Shown piece after piece: positions 13,101 to 26,100 of a stretch of DNA of 64,000 nucleotides (its first letter is position 1; the number at the start of each line of letters is the position of its first letter). Source of the DNA: Rhizophagus irregularis (lineage: Eukaryota > Glomeromycota > Glomeromycetes > Glomerales > Glomeraceae); contig NC_089433.1 of the NCBI RefSeq assembly GCF_026210795.1, positions 1,451,001 to 1,515,000 of the forward strand, written 5' to 3'. The notes beneath the pieces were generated by a model that saw only the letters and a list, made by a program, of their open reading frames with translations, made no database searches and was not told the DNA's origin. The translations under genes were made by a program, and so were the position numbers.

Positions 13101-13621
13101 CAATCAATAAATTAATTAAAATATATTAAAAAAAAAAAAAAAATTAATTATATAATACTGAACACGAAATTCGAAACATGAATTATTATTTATTTTTTTA
13201 TTTTTTTTTTTAAAAAAAAATAATGACGGAGAAAGGAAACTAATGTCAATTGTTAAAAAATTACAGTTGAACATTATTTCCAATTAAAACTCGACTATAT
13301 GATAAACATTACGATAGCCATGTCCAAAAAAGTTATGATAATGGAAAATCATATAATTTTTAGCAAACCTCCTGAAAATCAAACAATTTTTTGTACAAAA
13401 GACCGATTGATTGAGTTACAAATTGCCTCTTTTGTTAAGAAAACTTGATTCAAACCTGTATATAGGAAAATCAGAAACTGAACTCCGTTCGGCCGTCCCG
13501 TTTTGTAAATAGACAATCAAAATATTTCTTAATTAGTTAATTTCTGGCAAATTTTGCCAGCATTACTTACCATTTTAAGGATGTGCATACACGTAAGAAA
13601 AAGTAATCTTGCATCATATGT
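9548..13621. other. A+T-rich intergenic DNA, low-complexity tracts
   Basis: The first few hundred bases should contain the HMG gene promoter, but no clear element was picked out. A TAA/TTA trinucleotide microsatellite spans about 10122-10162. A long purine-rich tract (GGAAAAA-type) spans about 10290-10480 and creates Phe-rich minus-strand open frames that are artefacts. Short minus-strand open frames at 10905-11108, 11264-11485 and 12547-12792 show no known motif; they cannot be supported as genes from sequence alone. Confidence 0.5.
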
Positions 13622-14083
13622 TTGTTATTTTTATCATATCAAATTATAGTGAGAAACATAAAATTTCACTTTTACTATTTCTATATTAATCTTGAAACAG
13701 TACACCCTTATAACTATAAAGTGTCATTATTTTTTTTTCTTTCTATTGCTTGGTTACACTTATCAACTTATCAACTTTGTAATTTCAATACAATCACCCT
13801 CCGTCAGCCAATGAACTTGTTACTTTTTTTTTCTTTAATAATTAAAAGTTTAAAAGATTGCAAAGGTAATAATAAATTCATTTCTTTAATTATAGAACGA
13901 TGTTCATCTGTTCATGGCGGATCATGTATATTTTACTATTTTACATTAACAAACTTAATAATCAAATTTTTATATTCCAAATGTAATTATTGTGAGTGGT
14001 GGGTAACTTTTCGATTATTTATTGTATCTGTAAACTTGTTTATAATATGTTTATTTTTGCATCTATTTCGTCTATTTCATTAA
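13622..14083 (+). CDS. hypothetical 153-residue hydrophobic protein (doubtful)
   Basis: An uninterrupted ATG-to-stop frame of 153 codons is long for DNA this rich in A+T, which is the only argument for it. The product is rich in Phe, Leu and Ile, with hydrophobic stretches at about residues 37-52 and 130-150, and some Cys residues (KCNYCEWW near 119-126). No family was recognised. T-rich strands produce few stops and many Phe codons, so it may be chance. It would need transcript evidence. Confidence 0.2.
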   Translation: MLFLSYQIIVRNIKFHFYYFYINLETVHPYNYKVSLFFFLSIAWLHLSTYQLCNFNTITLRQPMNLLLFFSLIIKSLKDCKGNNKFISLIIERCSSVHGGSCIFYYFTLTNLIIKFLYSKCNYCEWWVTFRLFIVSVNLFIICLFLHLFRLFH

Positions 14084-14689
14084 TTTCTTTATTTTATTCT
14101 TCCAGTATTAGTTTATTTTCTAAACGATTCACCATCAGGGTCAGTTACAACCTCAAAAATCATTGGGTAACTTAATACTTATATAACTTATATACTTATA
14201 TATCAAGAAATCTTTTTAACCTGCCTAGTTTTTATTATTTTTATTACAAAGATAAAATTACCAAAAAAATGCAATTCAGAATTTTATTTACCTGCTTAGT
14301 TTTATTATGAAGATAAAAAAAAATACAATATCTAGATTTTTAAAAAATAAAAATAACTATTTGAATTAATTAAATCATAATCATAGCACTTCAATGGTTC
14401 TAGAAGTATATGTGGTCCATTTTTGGAATTTATGAAAAATATTGCAAATATTTTAATCGTCAAATTACTCATTTCAAGTAAAATCACATATTCCATTTTT
14501 CTTTACTTTTCATCAAAATATTTTATAAATTATAATTTAAAATTTTACATTGATTAATATTGTATAAATCAGTGAATGCCAGCGATGCGATGATGGTTTA
14601 GTGATCAACGAGCATATTTTAACCCGCATTATACACTGTATGTAATACATTCTTCAAATTCCGCAAAACCAATACCAATAGCCCGTTTA
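14084..14689. other. A+T-rich spacer, nothing recognised
   Basis: No gene, RNA or repeat boundary was seen between the doubtful ORF and the palindromic block that starts near 14690. Confidence 0.5.
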
Positions 14690-15140
14690 CTAATTTCAAA
14701 CAATATCGTTAAGATCATCTTAACGACCCCATTTTGATATTGTAACGATATCGTTAACAATATCAAAATGATATCATTACAATATGGGATCGTTAAGATG
14801 ATCTTAACGATATTTCAATGGACATTGTTTTTTATATCTTATAATGAATATCAAAACAAGTTCTTTAAGATAATCTTTACGATATCAACAATATCGTTAA
14901 CAATATCAAAATGATATCATTACAATATCTCTTATTTTAATGACATTGTTTTGATATCTTATAATAAAATATCAAAAACAAGTTCGTTAAGATAATCTTT
15001 ACGATATCGCGGTTAACAATGTCGCTACTATATCAATATGATTTTATTAAGATATTATTTCAATATCATTGATATTGTATAGTAGCTATATTGTGATTAT
15101 ATTTAAAATGATATTATTTTGATATTGAAATAATATCGTT
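14690..15140. repeat. palindromic repeat block (CGTTAAGATNATCTTAACG type)
   Basis: The segment at about 14700-14815 is a near-perfect palindrome: CAATATCGTTAAGATCATCT on the left is mirrored by AGATGATCTTAACGATAT on the right, around a GATATCGTTAACAATATC centre. Two further related blocks follow, each with GTTCNTTAAGATAATCTTTA and TTTGATATCTTATAAT, in a tandem of about 120 bp. GATATC is over-represented. It looks like a satellite or the remains of an inverted-repeat transposon; no coding sequence was found in it. Confidence 0.6.
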
Positions 15141-17124
15141 TAAGATTGTAAAGTACTTTGTTTAACATAACCCCTCCTCTTTTAGAAGGTTTTTTGAAAC
15201 ATATAATTTAGGCCAAATTTAGAAAAAATTTTCCTAATTTAGACTATAATTTTTAGTATTCAATGATACTTTAATTCCGCCCAAAATTAATGATAATTTT
15301 GGCCATGTTTTTGTGGTTTTGTCTTTTCCCCCCTCTAGTTATTAGTGTGACCTAATAAACATTTATAATTTTATTGAAATTAGGAAATCTATATAATTAT
15401 TAGTTAAAATTTATAATATCTATGTTCAAATAATAAAATTATTGTTATTATAATAAAAAAAAAATAGAAGATACAGTATATAAATATTAATATAACTTTC
15501 AGTTATATATTACTAAAAATTAAATACAAACACTAATCATAAAATTTATTTATTTATTTTAATTCAAACAAAACATTTTGCAATTTATAAAAGTGGTCTT
15601 TTGCAAATAAAATACATTTGCAATTTATAAAAGTGGTCTTTTGCAAATAAAATAGATTTCAATTTATTTCAAATGAAGTAATAAATTAAACTTTACAGAA
15701 ATTTTTCTACGACTTTACTAAAACACACCACTGGTGCTCAACATCATAGTATGGGATTTTGCAAAAACTGTATTCTAAACCAAAGAAGCTGCTCTAATTA
15801 AAATTGCTCAGCACCCTTGAAAATGGTCAGAAAAAGATTAAATTGGTATTATTTTTATTTTTTTTATACTGCAAATTCTGCAAAATAAAAAAATTTGAAA
15901 AACTTAGAAAAGTATAAGTAAAGTATAAGCTGCAGCAATAAGTACCACAATGTGTTATATAATCATTACATTAATTGCATCAGCTTAACCAAATTGTTAA
16001 TAATATAGAATAAAAAATTAGAGTAACAAATAAAAAAAATGTATAAACCATATGACTATGGTATTGTGGAATATAATTTTTGTTTTTTTAATAGTGAAAT
16101 TAAAATTTTAAAAATTATTAGAATTTATATAGTAAAATAATATTATAAATGTTAAATTCATAACAATTATTATTATATTAAATTATAACAATATAAAATG
16201 GATATTAGTTTATCTTAAATAAAACAATAAAATTGAATTTTACAGAAATTTTTTTGATAATAAAATTAAAATTTTAATATTATTTATATAATACTAGGAA
16301 ATGAAACCTGTTGGAGCGTTCGAAGTATTCAGTATAATTAATAATTGTACATTTAATACTAAAAAAAATTGTCAGCGTGCTGTGCATGTCCAAATTCTTG
16401 TGTAATATTTGTCTAAGATATCTCACTAAATACTTTCGTTCTAAGTCACAATATAATCAGTTTTCACCCTTAACATAATTTTTTCAATATTATTTCTTCT
16501 ATAAAAGTTTAGCCCTTTCTGCTTAAAGTTTTCTTATTTATTTATTAAAATTTTATTGATATCACGAGATCTGTAACATATGGCTAAATTTGTATATATA
16601 TAACACAAAATTTCATTCATCAATCAGGCTATAGTACAGAACAATATTGCATTTGAAATGCATAGAAGTAGTATGTCCTCATACTTCAGACAAAAATATA
16701 ATAAATATTAAAACTTTTGATATAAATTTATTAAATACAATAGCAAATATTACAAAATAAAATAAATTTAATTTACTTTATATAAAACAATAAATTGATT
16801 TTTACTAAAATTTTTAAAAATTATTAGAAATTTATTTAGTAAAATAATATTATTATCTCTTAAATGATAAGTAATTGCAGGTAAATTTACCCGTAATTTA
16901 CTAAAAATTTAACTCTCATCTAATTTTATGAAAAATTAAGTTAATTTAATAAAAATTTTTTTTTATAATAGCTTAAATTATAAATTATGTAGCAAAAATT
17001 ATTATTTGTTAATTATATATTAGAAAATCAAAAATTATTCATTAATTAAAAGTTGTATTTTTAAAATAACCATAAAATTTAAAAAAGTTTGTACTTTCAT
17101 TTTGATAATTTCACTAATAATTAG
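15141..17124. other. A+T-rich spacer with one short tandem duplication
   Basis: No gene was recognised. At about 15571-15656 a 44-bp unit (containing ATAAAAGTGGTCTTTTGC) is present twice in tandem. The rest is A+T-rich and without clear structure. Confidence 0.5.
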
Positions 17125-17498
17125 TCATAGTGAACTTTTATAAGGAAATAATATTTTAATATAAAGGCAAAATGAACTAATGATTACGAATTTTTGAAAA
17201 TGATCGAGGAAAATAATGCCATTTAAAACAATAAAGAATTTGTTCAGCTGGTCTAAATAAAAACTTACTGCGCTAACAACAATAAACAAAGAAACAGAAA
17301 CTGCACGTAAATTAGAATTAGAAGAAGGAGAACTTGAACAACTTCCTAAAACTTTCCCAAATAACAATTAGAATAACAATAAGACGTATACACAACAGGC
17401 AAAGACTAACCATACACAACCAAATGCAAATGTATATAATAATAATAACAACGTGAAGAGTAACAATACATTCAATTTAATGTTTATGGGACACACAG

Positions 17499-17740
17499 GT
17501 GCTTGCCGAAACCCCAGGGGTTTAGGCAAGATGGCATTTCGCCAAAAAGCGAAATTCTGCCGAAACTATATTAAAGTTATATTAAAAAACTGGCGAAACT
17601 TTGGAGAAAGGCGAAACTGCCGAAACTTATTATAAATGCCGAAACTGCCGAAACTCTGCCGAAACTATAATAAATCTATAGTAAAATTTTGACGAAACTA
17701 ATCGTAGGATTTTGAAGAGGTTTAGACAAGCAACCTTAGA
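17499..17740. mobile_element. small inverted-repeat element rich in GCCGAAACT
   Basis: The word GCCGAAACT or close variants recur many times between 17500 and 17700. Imperfect ends GGTGCTTGCCGAAACC and (reverse complement) GGTTGCTTGTCTAAACC bracket the block. It sits inside the old LINE and interrupts it. Boundaries are approximate and no clean target duplication was found. Confidence 0.45.
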
Positions 17741-18341
17741 CACAACATTAATGGGCTGAGCTCAGATTATTCCAAACTTAACTTACTAACGAAATATTGC
17801 TCAAATAAGAGAGCCGATATAATAGGTACATGTGAAACAAACAGAAATAGAAAATACAGTGAATATTGAAACAAATAAAGCTTAGTATACACCTCTTTTT
17901 GAACTAATAAAGACAACAAGATAAAAGGATCTGGAGTATATATAATGATTAATAAGAAGTGGAAAAAACACATTGGAAAATTAGAAGACTAGGTGCATAC
18001 TATATAGAAGCTTGGTTGTTCTTTAAGAATTGCACGCTCATAATAGGTGTAATATATTTACCACTTTAGACGCGAAAAACAAAATGAGCTCACAAACTAC
18101 ATTAAAAAAAAATTCACTAATCACAGCAAGAAAAACAGATATTATGTTTTAATAGGAGATCTTAATTTATATATGAATAAAACATTAGATTATAGTGACC
18201 TATCCAAACTCGGAAAAAGATTTTTAAATATTATTACATGACTAGACAATGCCTTTTTTACGGATATATATAGAAAACTAAATCCTAAAAAGAGATGTTT
18301 CACATGGAAGAAAATAAGACTGTATAGATAGTGGTCCAGGA

Positions 18342-18518
18342 TATACATACTGCCCAAATTATTTTAGGATGTCATAATTATAATTTGGGATGCCGTAATT
18401 CATTCAGTTTATATATAATTTACTATGTAAAGTGCCAAAATAATTTGGGATGCCATAATTGAATTTGGGATTTTACTTATAATTACGGCAGTCCAAAATA
18501 ATTTGGGTGGCATGTATA
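18342..18518. mobile_element. 177-bp MITE with 8-bp target duplication
   Basis: The two ends, TATACATACTGCCCAAATTA and (reverse complement) TATACATGCCACCCAAATTA, form imperfect terminal inverted repeats of about 25 bp. GTCCAGGA lies directly on both sides (18334-18341 and 18519-18526). An 8-bp duplication is typical of hAT-type transposition. It is inserted just before reverse transcriptase motif A of the old LINE. Confidence 0.8.
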
Positions 18519-18890
18519 GTCCAGGATATGGTGAAGGCTTTCGATAGTGTTGGAATGATTCCTTTGCAAAAAGCCTTAAAGAGAATAAGATTGCCACTAT
18601 CTATTACTAACTTTATTATAAATATCTTTAAGAACTAGAAAATCAAGATCATCACAGTGTACGGCTTAACTGATATATTCATCACATACGATGGTATAAA
18701 TCAAGGGAAGTGATTTCATCTTTAGTATGGAGAATTTTTTATGATCCCCTGCTTCATAGAATACAGAAAGATGAAATTTTAGGTTACTGTATAAAAATGA
18801 AATGGCCAAATAATGTAGCTAATAACAACAAACAGAAAATAATGATATGAATTGCTACATTAGTCTATGCAGACGGCACTCAATGGTAAA

Positions 18891-19320
18891 TATACATATT
18901 ATTTAATCAAATGGTATTTATTATATTATATATAATATAATATAATGAATGAAATTAACCAATTACAATTTTGATATTTATATATATTATTCATTATTAC
19001 ATCAGAATCATTGAAATATTTATATTTTTCAGATTAAATAATTAATTGATATTGTAATGAATTTCTCCCATTGCTATCTGTACCTTGAAGCATGATTATT
19101 CAGAGGAGTCTTATATATTTATTATACATACTATATACATACACTCAATTAATAATTTAAATTATTAAATGTGTCAAATTTTATTATGCATAAAAAAAAT
19201 TTTCCAATTAATTTACATTATTTAAAAATATCTTCGTTATTTTAATTACTTGTGTAATTATATTATTACTCTACTCTAGGATTACATAATTTAGGCTAAT
19301 TTTTCTCGATGAGTATATAT
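18891..19320. other. A+T-rich spacer
   Basis: No gene was recognised. The segment near 18893-18945 (ATTATTTAATCAAATGGTAT) has a direct copy near 19552-19602, on the far side of the MITE at 19321-19546, so it may be part of a longer duplicated repeat. Confidence 0.4.
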
Positions 19321-19546
19321 AAGACCCCGCTTACTTATAAGATAGGTCACTCCCAGGTCTAAGGTAAAAATTATATATAAAATTCTTTGCAGATCCTACT
19401 ATAAAAGGAAATTTTATGTTACATTGTTATGATTTTTTTCCTTTTTAGCTAATTAACCAATAGAATTTAAGAAAAAAGTAAGGTAAAAACTATTAGTAAA
19501 GAACTAATTTTTTACGGTGACCTTTATTATAAGTAAGCGGGGTTCT
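19321..19546. mobile_element. 226-bp MITE, GACCCCGC-type ends
   Basis: The left end AAGACCCCGCTTACTTATAA is mirrored at the right by (reverse complement) AGAACCCCGCTTACTTATAA, followed by AGGTCAC on both sides. The flanks GTATATAT and GTGCACAT differ only by transitions, which fits a decayed 8-bp duplication. The ends resemble those of the MITEs at 35851-36491 and 38000-38294. Confidence 0.65.
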
Positions 19547-20169
19547 GTGCACATATTATTTAATCAAACAGTATTTATTATATTATATATAAGATATATA
19601 ATAATACAATTAAAAATATATATATAAAAGGAGATAAAATTCCTTTTCAGAAAAATCAGAAAAATCATCGTAATAAAACAACAATTTTACATAATCAAGA
19701 AATTTGAATTTTTTTAAAATGTCTCAACTTTTGCCAGAATATAAATCATCCAATTCAGAAAATGAGGTCAATTCAGAAAGTGAAAGTAGTTCATTTTCTG
19801 AATTAGATTAAAGGTTTAGTTTCAGGGTCTCTCAGAAAAGAACTAAACATAAATATTCGTACTACAAACTATAATGGCAGGTTTGTCAGATGTACAAATT
19901 ACGATAATCACTGGTCAAAATCAATTCTATCGGGTACATATCGGGTACCTATATATCGGTAGCTAATCGGATAAATATCGGGTATTTTTACATATCGGGT
20001 ACCCGATAGCTAAGCTATTAGTCACTGATATTGTATATCGGGCATTGATCTATCTTACACATATCAGGTACCCGATATGTAAATTTTAATACGTAAGATT
20101 TTTATTTTGTACAACATACTGTATTATATATAATCCATTTCAACTAAAATTTTTTATTTAAATTCATTT

Positions 20170-22945
20170 TTTAGATAATTTTTATAAATAATTTTCTAAG
20201 AAATTTTAAAAGTCCATTTGAATAATATTTAATAGGGATTTTATTTAAGAAACTTTTAGATAGATTTTTTTGAGAAATTTTTTAAGAGTCCGTTTGGAAA
20301 AATTATTTTTTTAACTAAGAGGATCATTTAGAGCATTTTTGATAGAGAATTTTCTAAAGATTTGTTTGGAGAGATTATTTTTGAGAATTTTTTAACTAAA
20401 GGGACCGTTTGGAACATTTTTTGATAGAGAATTTTCTAAGAATTCGTTTGGGAAATGGTTTTTTGAGAATTTTTTAACTAAAAGGATCATTTGGGCATTT
20501 TTTGATTAAGAATTTTCTAAGAGTTCGTTTAGGGAAATTATTTTTTGAATTTTTTAATTAAGGGGATCGTTTAGGGCATTTTTTGATTGAGAATTTTCTA
20601 AGAGTTCGTTTAGAGAGATTATTTTTGAGAATTTTTTAACCAAAGGGACTGTTGGAACATTTTTTAATAGAGAATTTTTTTGATAGAGAATTTTCTAAGA
20701 GTTTGTTTGGAAAAATTATTTTTTGAGAATTTTTTAACTGAAGGTATCATTTGATAGAGAAATTTCTAAGAGTTCGTTTAGGAAAATTATTTTTTATATT
20801 TTTTAATTAAGGGGATCGCTTAGGACATTTTTGATAGAGAATTTTCTAATGATTCGTTTGGAGAGATTGTTTTTGAGAATTTTTTAATTAAAGGGAACGT
20901 TTGGAACATTTTTGATAGAGAATTTTCTAAGAATTTGTTTGGGAAATAGGTTTTCAAGAATTTTTTAACTAAAAGGATCATTTAATGCATTTTTTGATTG
21001 AGAATTTTCTAAGAGTTTGTTCAGGGAAATTATTTTTTGAATTTTTTAATTAAGGGGATCGTTTAGGGCATTTTTTGATTGAGAATTTTCTAAGAGTTCG
21101 TTTAGGGAAATTATTTTTTGAATTTTTTAATTAAGGGGATCGTTTAGGGCATTTTTTGATTGAGAATTTTCTGAGTTCGTTTAGGGAAATTATTTTTTGA
21201 ATTTTTTAATTAAGGGGATCGTTTAGGGCATTTTTTGATTGAGAATTTTCTAAGAGTTCATTTAGGGAGATTATTTTTGAGAATTTTTTAACCAAAGGGA
21301 CCATTGGAACATTTTTTAATAGAGAATTTTTTTGATAGAGAATTTTCTAAGAGTTTGTTTGGAAAAATTATTTTTTGAGAATTTTTTAACTGAAGGTATC
21401 ATTCCAAGAGATCGTTTGGAACATTTTTTGATAGAGAATTTTCTAAGAGTTTGTTTGGGAAATGGTTTTTTGAGAATTTTTTAACTTAAAGGATTATTTA
21501 GAGCATTTTTGATTGAGAATTTTCTAAGAGTTCATTTAGGGAAATTATTTTTTGTATTTTTTAATTAAGGGGATCGCTTAGGGCATTTTTGATAGAGAAT
21601 TTTCTAATGATTCGTTTGGAGAGATTGTTTTTGAGAATTTTTTAACTAAAGGGAACATTTGGAACATTTTTGATAAAGAATTTTCTAAGAGTTCGTTTGG
21701 AAAATGGTTTTTCGAGAATTTTTTAATTAAAAGAATCATTTAGGGCATTTTTTGATAGAGAATTTTCTAAGAGTGTATTTAGGGAAATTATTTTTTGAAT
21801 TTTTTAATTAAGGGAATCGTTTAGGGCATTTTTTGATAGAGAATTTTCTAATGATTCGTTTGGAGAGATTATTTTTGAGAATTTTTTAACCAAAGGAACT
21901 GTTGGAACATTTTTTGATAGAGAATTTTTTTGATAGAGAATTTTCTAAAAGTTTGTTCTGAAAAATTATTTTTTGAGAATTTTTTAACTGAAGGTATCAT
22001 TTGATAGAGAAATTTCTAAGAGTTCGTTTAGGAAAATTATTTTTTGTATTTTTTAATTAAGGGAATCACTTAGGGCATTTTTGATAGAGAATTTTCTAAT
22101 GATTCGTTTAGAGAGATTGTTTTTGAGAATTTTTTAATTAAAGGGAATATTTGGAACATTTTTGATAGAGAATTTTCTAAGAATTTGTTTGGGAAATGGT
22201 TTTTCGAGAATTTTTTAACTAAAAGAATCATTTAGGGCATTTTTTGATTGAGAATTTTCTAAGAGTTCATTTAGGGAAATTATTTTTTGAATTTTTTAAT
22301 TAAAGAGATCGTTTAGGGCATTTTTTGATAGAGAATTTTCTAAGGATTCGTTTGGAGAGATTATTTTTGAGAATTTTTTAACTAAAGGGAACATTTGGAA
22401 CATTTTTGATAGAGAATTTTTTAAGAGTTCGTTTGGGAAATAGTTTTTCAAGAATTTTTTAATTAAAAGGATCATTTAGGGCATTTTTTGATAGAGAATT
22501 TTCTAAGGATTCATTTGGGGAGATTATTTTGAGAATTTTTTAACCAAGGGATCGTTTGAAACATTTTTGATAGAGAATTTTCTAAGAGTTCGTTTGGGTA
22601 GATTATTTTTAAGAATTTTTTAACCAAAGGGATCGTTTGGGACATTTTTTGACAGAAAATTTTTAGGAGTTCATTTGGGGAAATTATTTTTTGGGATTTT
22701 TTTAACTAAAGGGATCATTTAGGACATTTTATTTTTAATAAAGAAATTCTAAGAATTCATTTGGAAGATTTTTTGAGATTTTTTTAATAAATCTTCTAAG
22801 GGTTCATTTGAAGAAATTTTTTAAAAAAGTTTTTTAACTAGAGGGGTCATTACAAATATTTTTTTGATGAGAAATTTTCTAAGAGTTCATTTGGAAAGAT
22901 TTTTTTTGATAATTTTTTAATCGAAGGGGTCATTTGGATTGAGAA
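20170..22945. repeat. 2.8-kb satellite, unit about 80-95 bp
   Basis: The words GAGAATTTTCTAAGAGTTCG, GGAAATTATTTTTTG, AATTTTTTAA and GGGATCGTTTAGGGCATTTT repeat in fixed order about thirty times. Units near 21000-21240 are almost identical with an 81-bp period; those at both edges are degenerate, and some units are longer (GGAACATTTTTGATAGAGAA variant). No frame stays open through it. It fills the left part of the composite element between the CGGGTACC cluster and the hAT. Confidence 0.85.
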
Positions 22946-23156
22946 ATTTTTGTTTTACGACGTAATTTTACCAAATTTAATTATAAATGTATTTAGGCTA
23001 TAAAATAACATGTGGTAAGTTACGTTACGTAATATTGTTATCATGTGATCACATGATTTAAATATTTACATTTCGCATTTTTGTTTATCTTATTAAAACC
23101 TTTTCTTCGTTCTCAATTTTTTTTTACTTAAAAACACAATTTTTTATCTATTTAAT

Positions 23157-26100
23157 TAGTGCTCTGAATGATCCGAGTTAACCCAGGTTAATTTGACCTG
23201 ATTCGACTTTTAAATCGGGTCGATACTTGTAATTTTGAGTGACTCGTGACCCGCATGACCCAACCCGATGGGTCGGGTCATATATTTCCTTGACCCGGGT
23301 TTTAACCCGAATCAACCTGAATAATCATTAATTGATTTTGATTATCCAAATCTTTTTTTTCGCACCTTACTTTATCAAGTTAAAACTACTAGACCATTTT
23401 TATTCATACTCTACTATAATGTCTGTTGACTTGACTGAACCAACAACTCCACCAGCTCAACGCCTTGGAAAAAAAAAGGCTTTACGTAGTGAGCTTTTTA
23501 CTAAAGATCTCTTTGAAGAAAGAAGTCTTCCACAAGACCATGAAAAGGCCAAAACTCATCGTGAAGTCCAGTGTCTTAATTGTCTGTAAGTAAAAAAATT
23601 TATCATGATATATTGAAATATATGCCAAATATTGACTAGATATTTCTTTTAAAATTTTAGAAACAATAAAGTCTGGTATCGTAAAATTGGTGATGCTAAT
23701 ACAACTAATCTTTGGCGCCATGTAGAGGTTCATCATCCAGAAAAAGATCCAAGGCCTAACAAAAAAGCAAAAAAATTAATAGCAGAAGGTCAAAATACAT
23801 TGGATGAATTTGTGGGTCAGACAGAGGTTCCATCTAAAGTTAGTGTAATGAATAATTTATAATTTTGTATAAATTGTAAAATTAAAAAAGCTTTATTGAT
23901 TATATAACTATATTTTTATTTTATTTTAAGTTTACACAGACAGACTTTCGTAAATTTCTTTCTAAATGGATAATAGCTGATGATCAGCCATTTACAACAG
24001 TAGAAAATATACATTTTCGAAATGTGGTAAAGGTGTTAAATTCAGATGCACTAGTTCCTAAAGCAGATACAATCAAAAATGATATAAATGAAAGTTTTGA
24101 TGAAGAGCGAAAAAAAAGAAAAATTTTACTTCAGGTAAATATTTAAATTTATGTAAAAGTAATTCTACAATCTTGTTATTAATTATATTTTATATAATAG
24201 AAAATCCCAGGTAGAATTTCATTTGCTTTAGATGCATGGACGTCAATAAATGGGTATGGATTTTTAGCTATCACAGCACATTGGATTACAAAAAATTGGA
24301 AACTTTGTGATAGTTTGCTTGACTTTATAAAGCTTTCTGGTCCTCACTCTGGTGAAAACATCTGTAATGCTTTTGTAAAAAGTTGTGATGATTTTGGGAT
24401 TTTAGAAAAGGTAAATTTCTCTATATTTTATTTAAACTTTGAAAATACATGCTAATGACAAAAATTAATTATTTTAATAGATTTTCGCCATTACAAGTAA
24501 TAATGCTACAAACAATGATACCTTTATGAAATATTTAGAAAATACTTGTCAAAAAAAAAATATTTCTTTTGATGCCATTAATAATCATTGTCATTGTATT
24601 GCTCATATCATGAATTTAGCTGTACAAGAAATTTTAAAACAAATTAAAGCAGGTGAAGCTGAACCTGAAGATGCTATATTAGAAATGCCTATAAATACTG
24701 GAGAAGTAATCCCAAAGGTAACTATTTTATAATGCATTATTAAACTTCAATTGCTATTATTAAGGTGTATTAATTAATTATTATTGTTTAATTAGCTTAG
24801 AAAGCTTATAGTCAAGATACGTGCATCGCCACAACGCCAAGAAAAATTCGCATGCCATGCTGAAGCAGCTGGGCTTAAGGAACTCCAACTTATTTTAGAT
24901 GTGAAAACAAGATGGAATTCCACACATAATTTGCTTGAACGTGCACTAAAAATGCGTGAGGTTAAAATACATGTTATTATATAGTGCATTATTATTTGTT
25001 ATATTTTAATCTTGGATATTTATTGTATACTATTATTATTCACAGGCATTAGATGCAATAGCAAGGTCAGACAAAGAACTTCAAAATTTTGAACTTTCTG
25101 ATGATGAATGGAACAGAATTGATGAGGTTGTGTCAGTTTTAATGGTAGGCAAATTATTCCTAGCATTTTAATTTTAAGTAAGGTTTAATTTATTAAAATT
25201 TTCATTTTTTTATATTATATTGTAATAATTACATGCAGATATTTATACATACTACCAATGTAATGTCATCTGCAAAATATCCAATGCTTTCTTCAGTTGT
25301 GCCACTATACAATTATCTAATTGATGAACTTGAAGATTATTGTGAAAGTCATGATAGTTCTAGTGATATAGTAATTGCTACTAAAGCAGGTATAGAAAAA
25401 TTAGAAAGATACTATGCAAAGACAGATGACACAAATATGTATACAGTTGCTACTGGTAAGTTAAGTATTAACTGAAAATTAATTTTATTTGTCATTAAAT
25501 CAATGGTAATATGATATCAAATAATTTAATTTTATAGTACTTGATCCACGACTAAAGTTAAGTTATTACGAGGATCACAAATGGAAACAAAATTTTATTA
25601 ATTTTGCCAAGGAAACGGTTCTGGATATTTATAATACTGAATATGGACCATCTGAACATTTAGAAGGTGGTAATGTTAATGTTGATAATAATGGTTTTTT
25701 AAATCATATTTTTGGAAAACAGCAGAAAATTCAGCAAAGTGAAGTGGATTTGTATTTAAAAGCCCCCGAGCTGAGCCACAACCGGATATTCTGCTGTGGT
25801 GGAAGGTATGTAATTACAATCATTATTAAACTATACAATTTAAATTTATTAACATTTCAATTAACATATATAATTTTGCTAGGCAAATGAGACAGTGTAT
25901 CCACACTTAGCCAAAATGGCTAGAGATTATATTGCCATTACAGGTAAAAAGTTTATTATGTATAATGTTATGATTATTAAGTATTAACTAATAAATTTTT
26001 TTAATAATCAATAAAGCAACAAGTGTTTCAGTAGAGAGAGTGTTTTCAGGGGGAGCTGATTTATTGGCTACCAAGAGATGTAGTCTTAAAGTCAAAACAA

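Larger units (their letters stand above)
17125..18890 (+). pseudogene. ancient, heavily broken LINE (endonuclease and reverse transcriptase remains)
   Basis: Plus-strand frames keep LINE ORF2 motifs in order. RADIIGTCETN (near 17815) is the start of an APE-type endonuclease. KGSGVYIMINKKW (near 17925) and YVLIGDLNLYMN (near 18145, the GD-N motif) follow. Reverse transcriptase motif A remains as QDMVKAFDSVG (near 18525), then DGINQGK (motif B) and YADG (near 18870, where YADD is expected). A Glu- and Asn-rich stretch near 17280-17490 may be the ORF1 end or ORF2 start. The part between the endonuclease and motif A is missing and many stops are present, so the copy is dead. It is a different and much older LINE than the family at 45.5-64 kb. 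Confidence 0.75.

Noticed and set aside
20170-22945. CRISPR-like array
   Set aside because: Units are contiguous degenerate satellite repeats without unique spacers, and the organism is eukaryotic.
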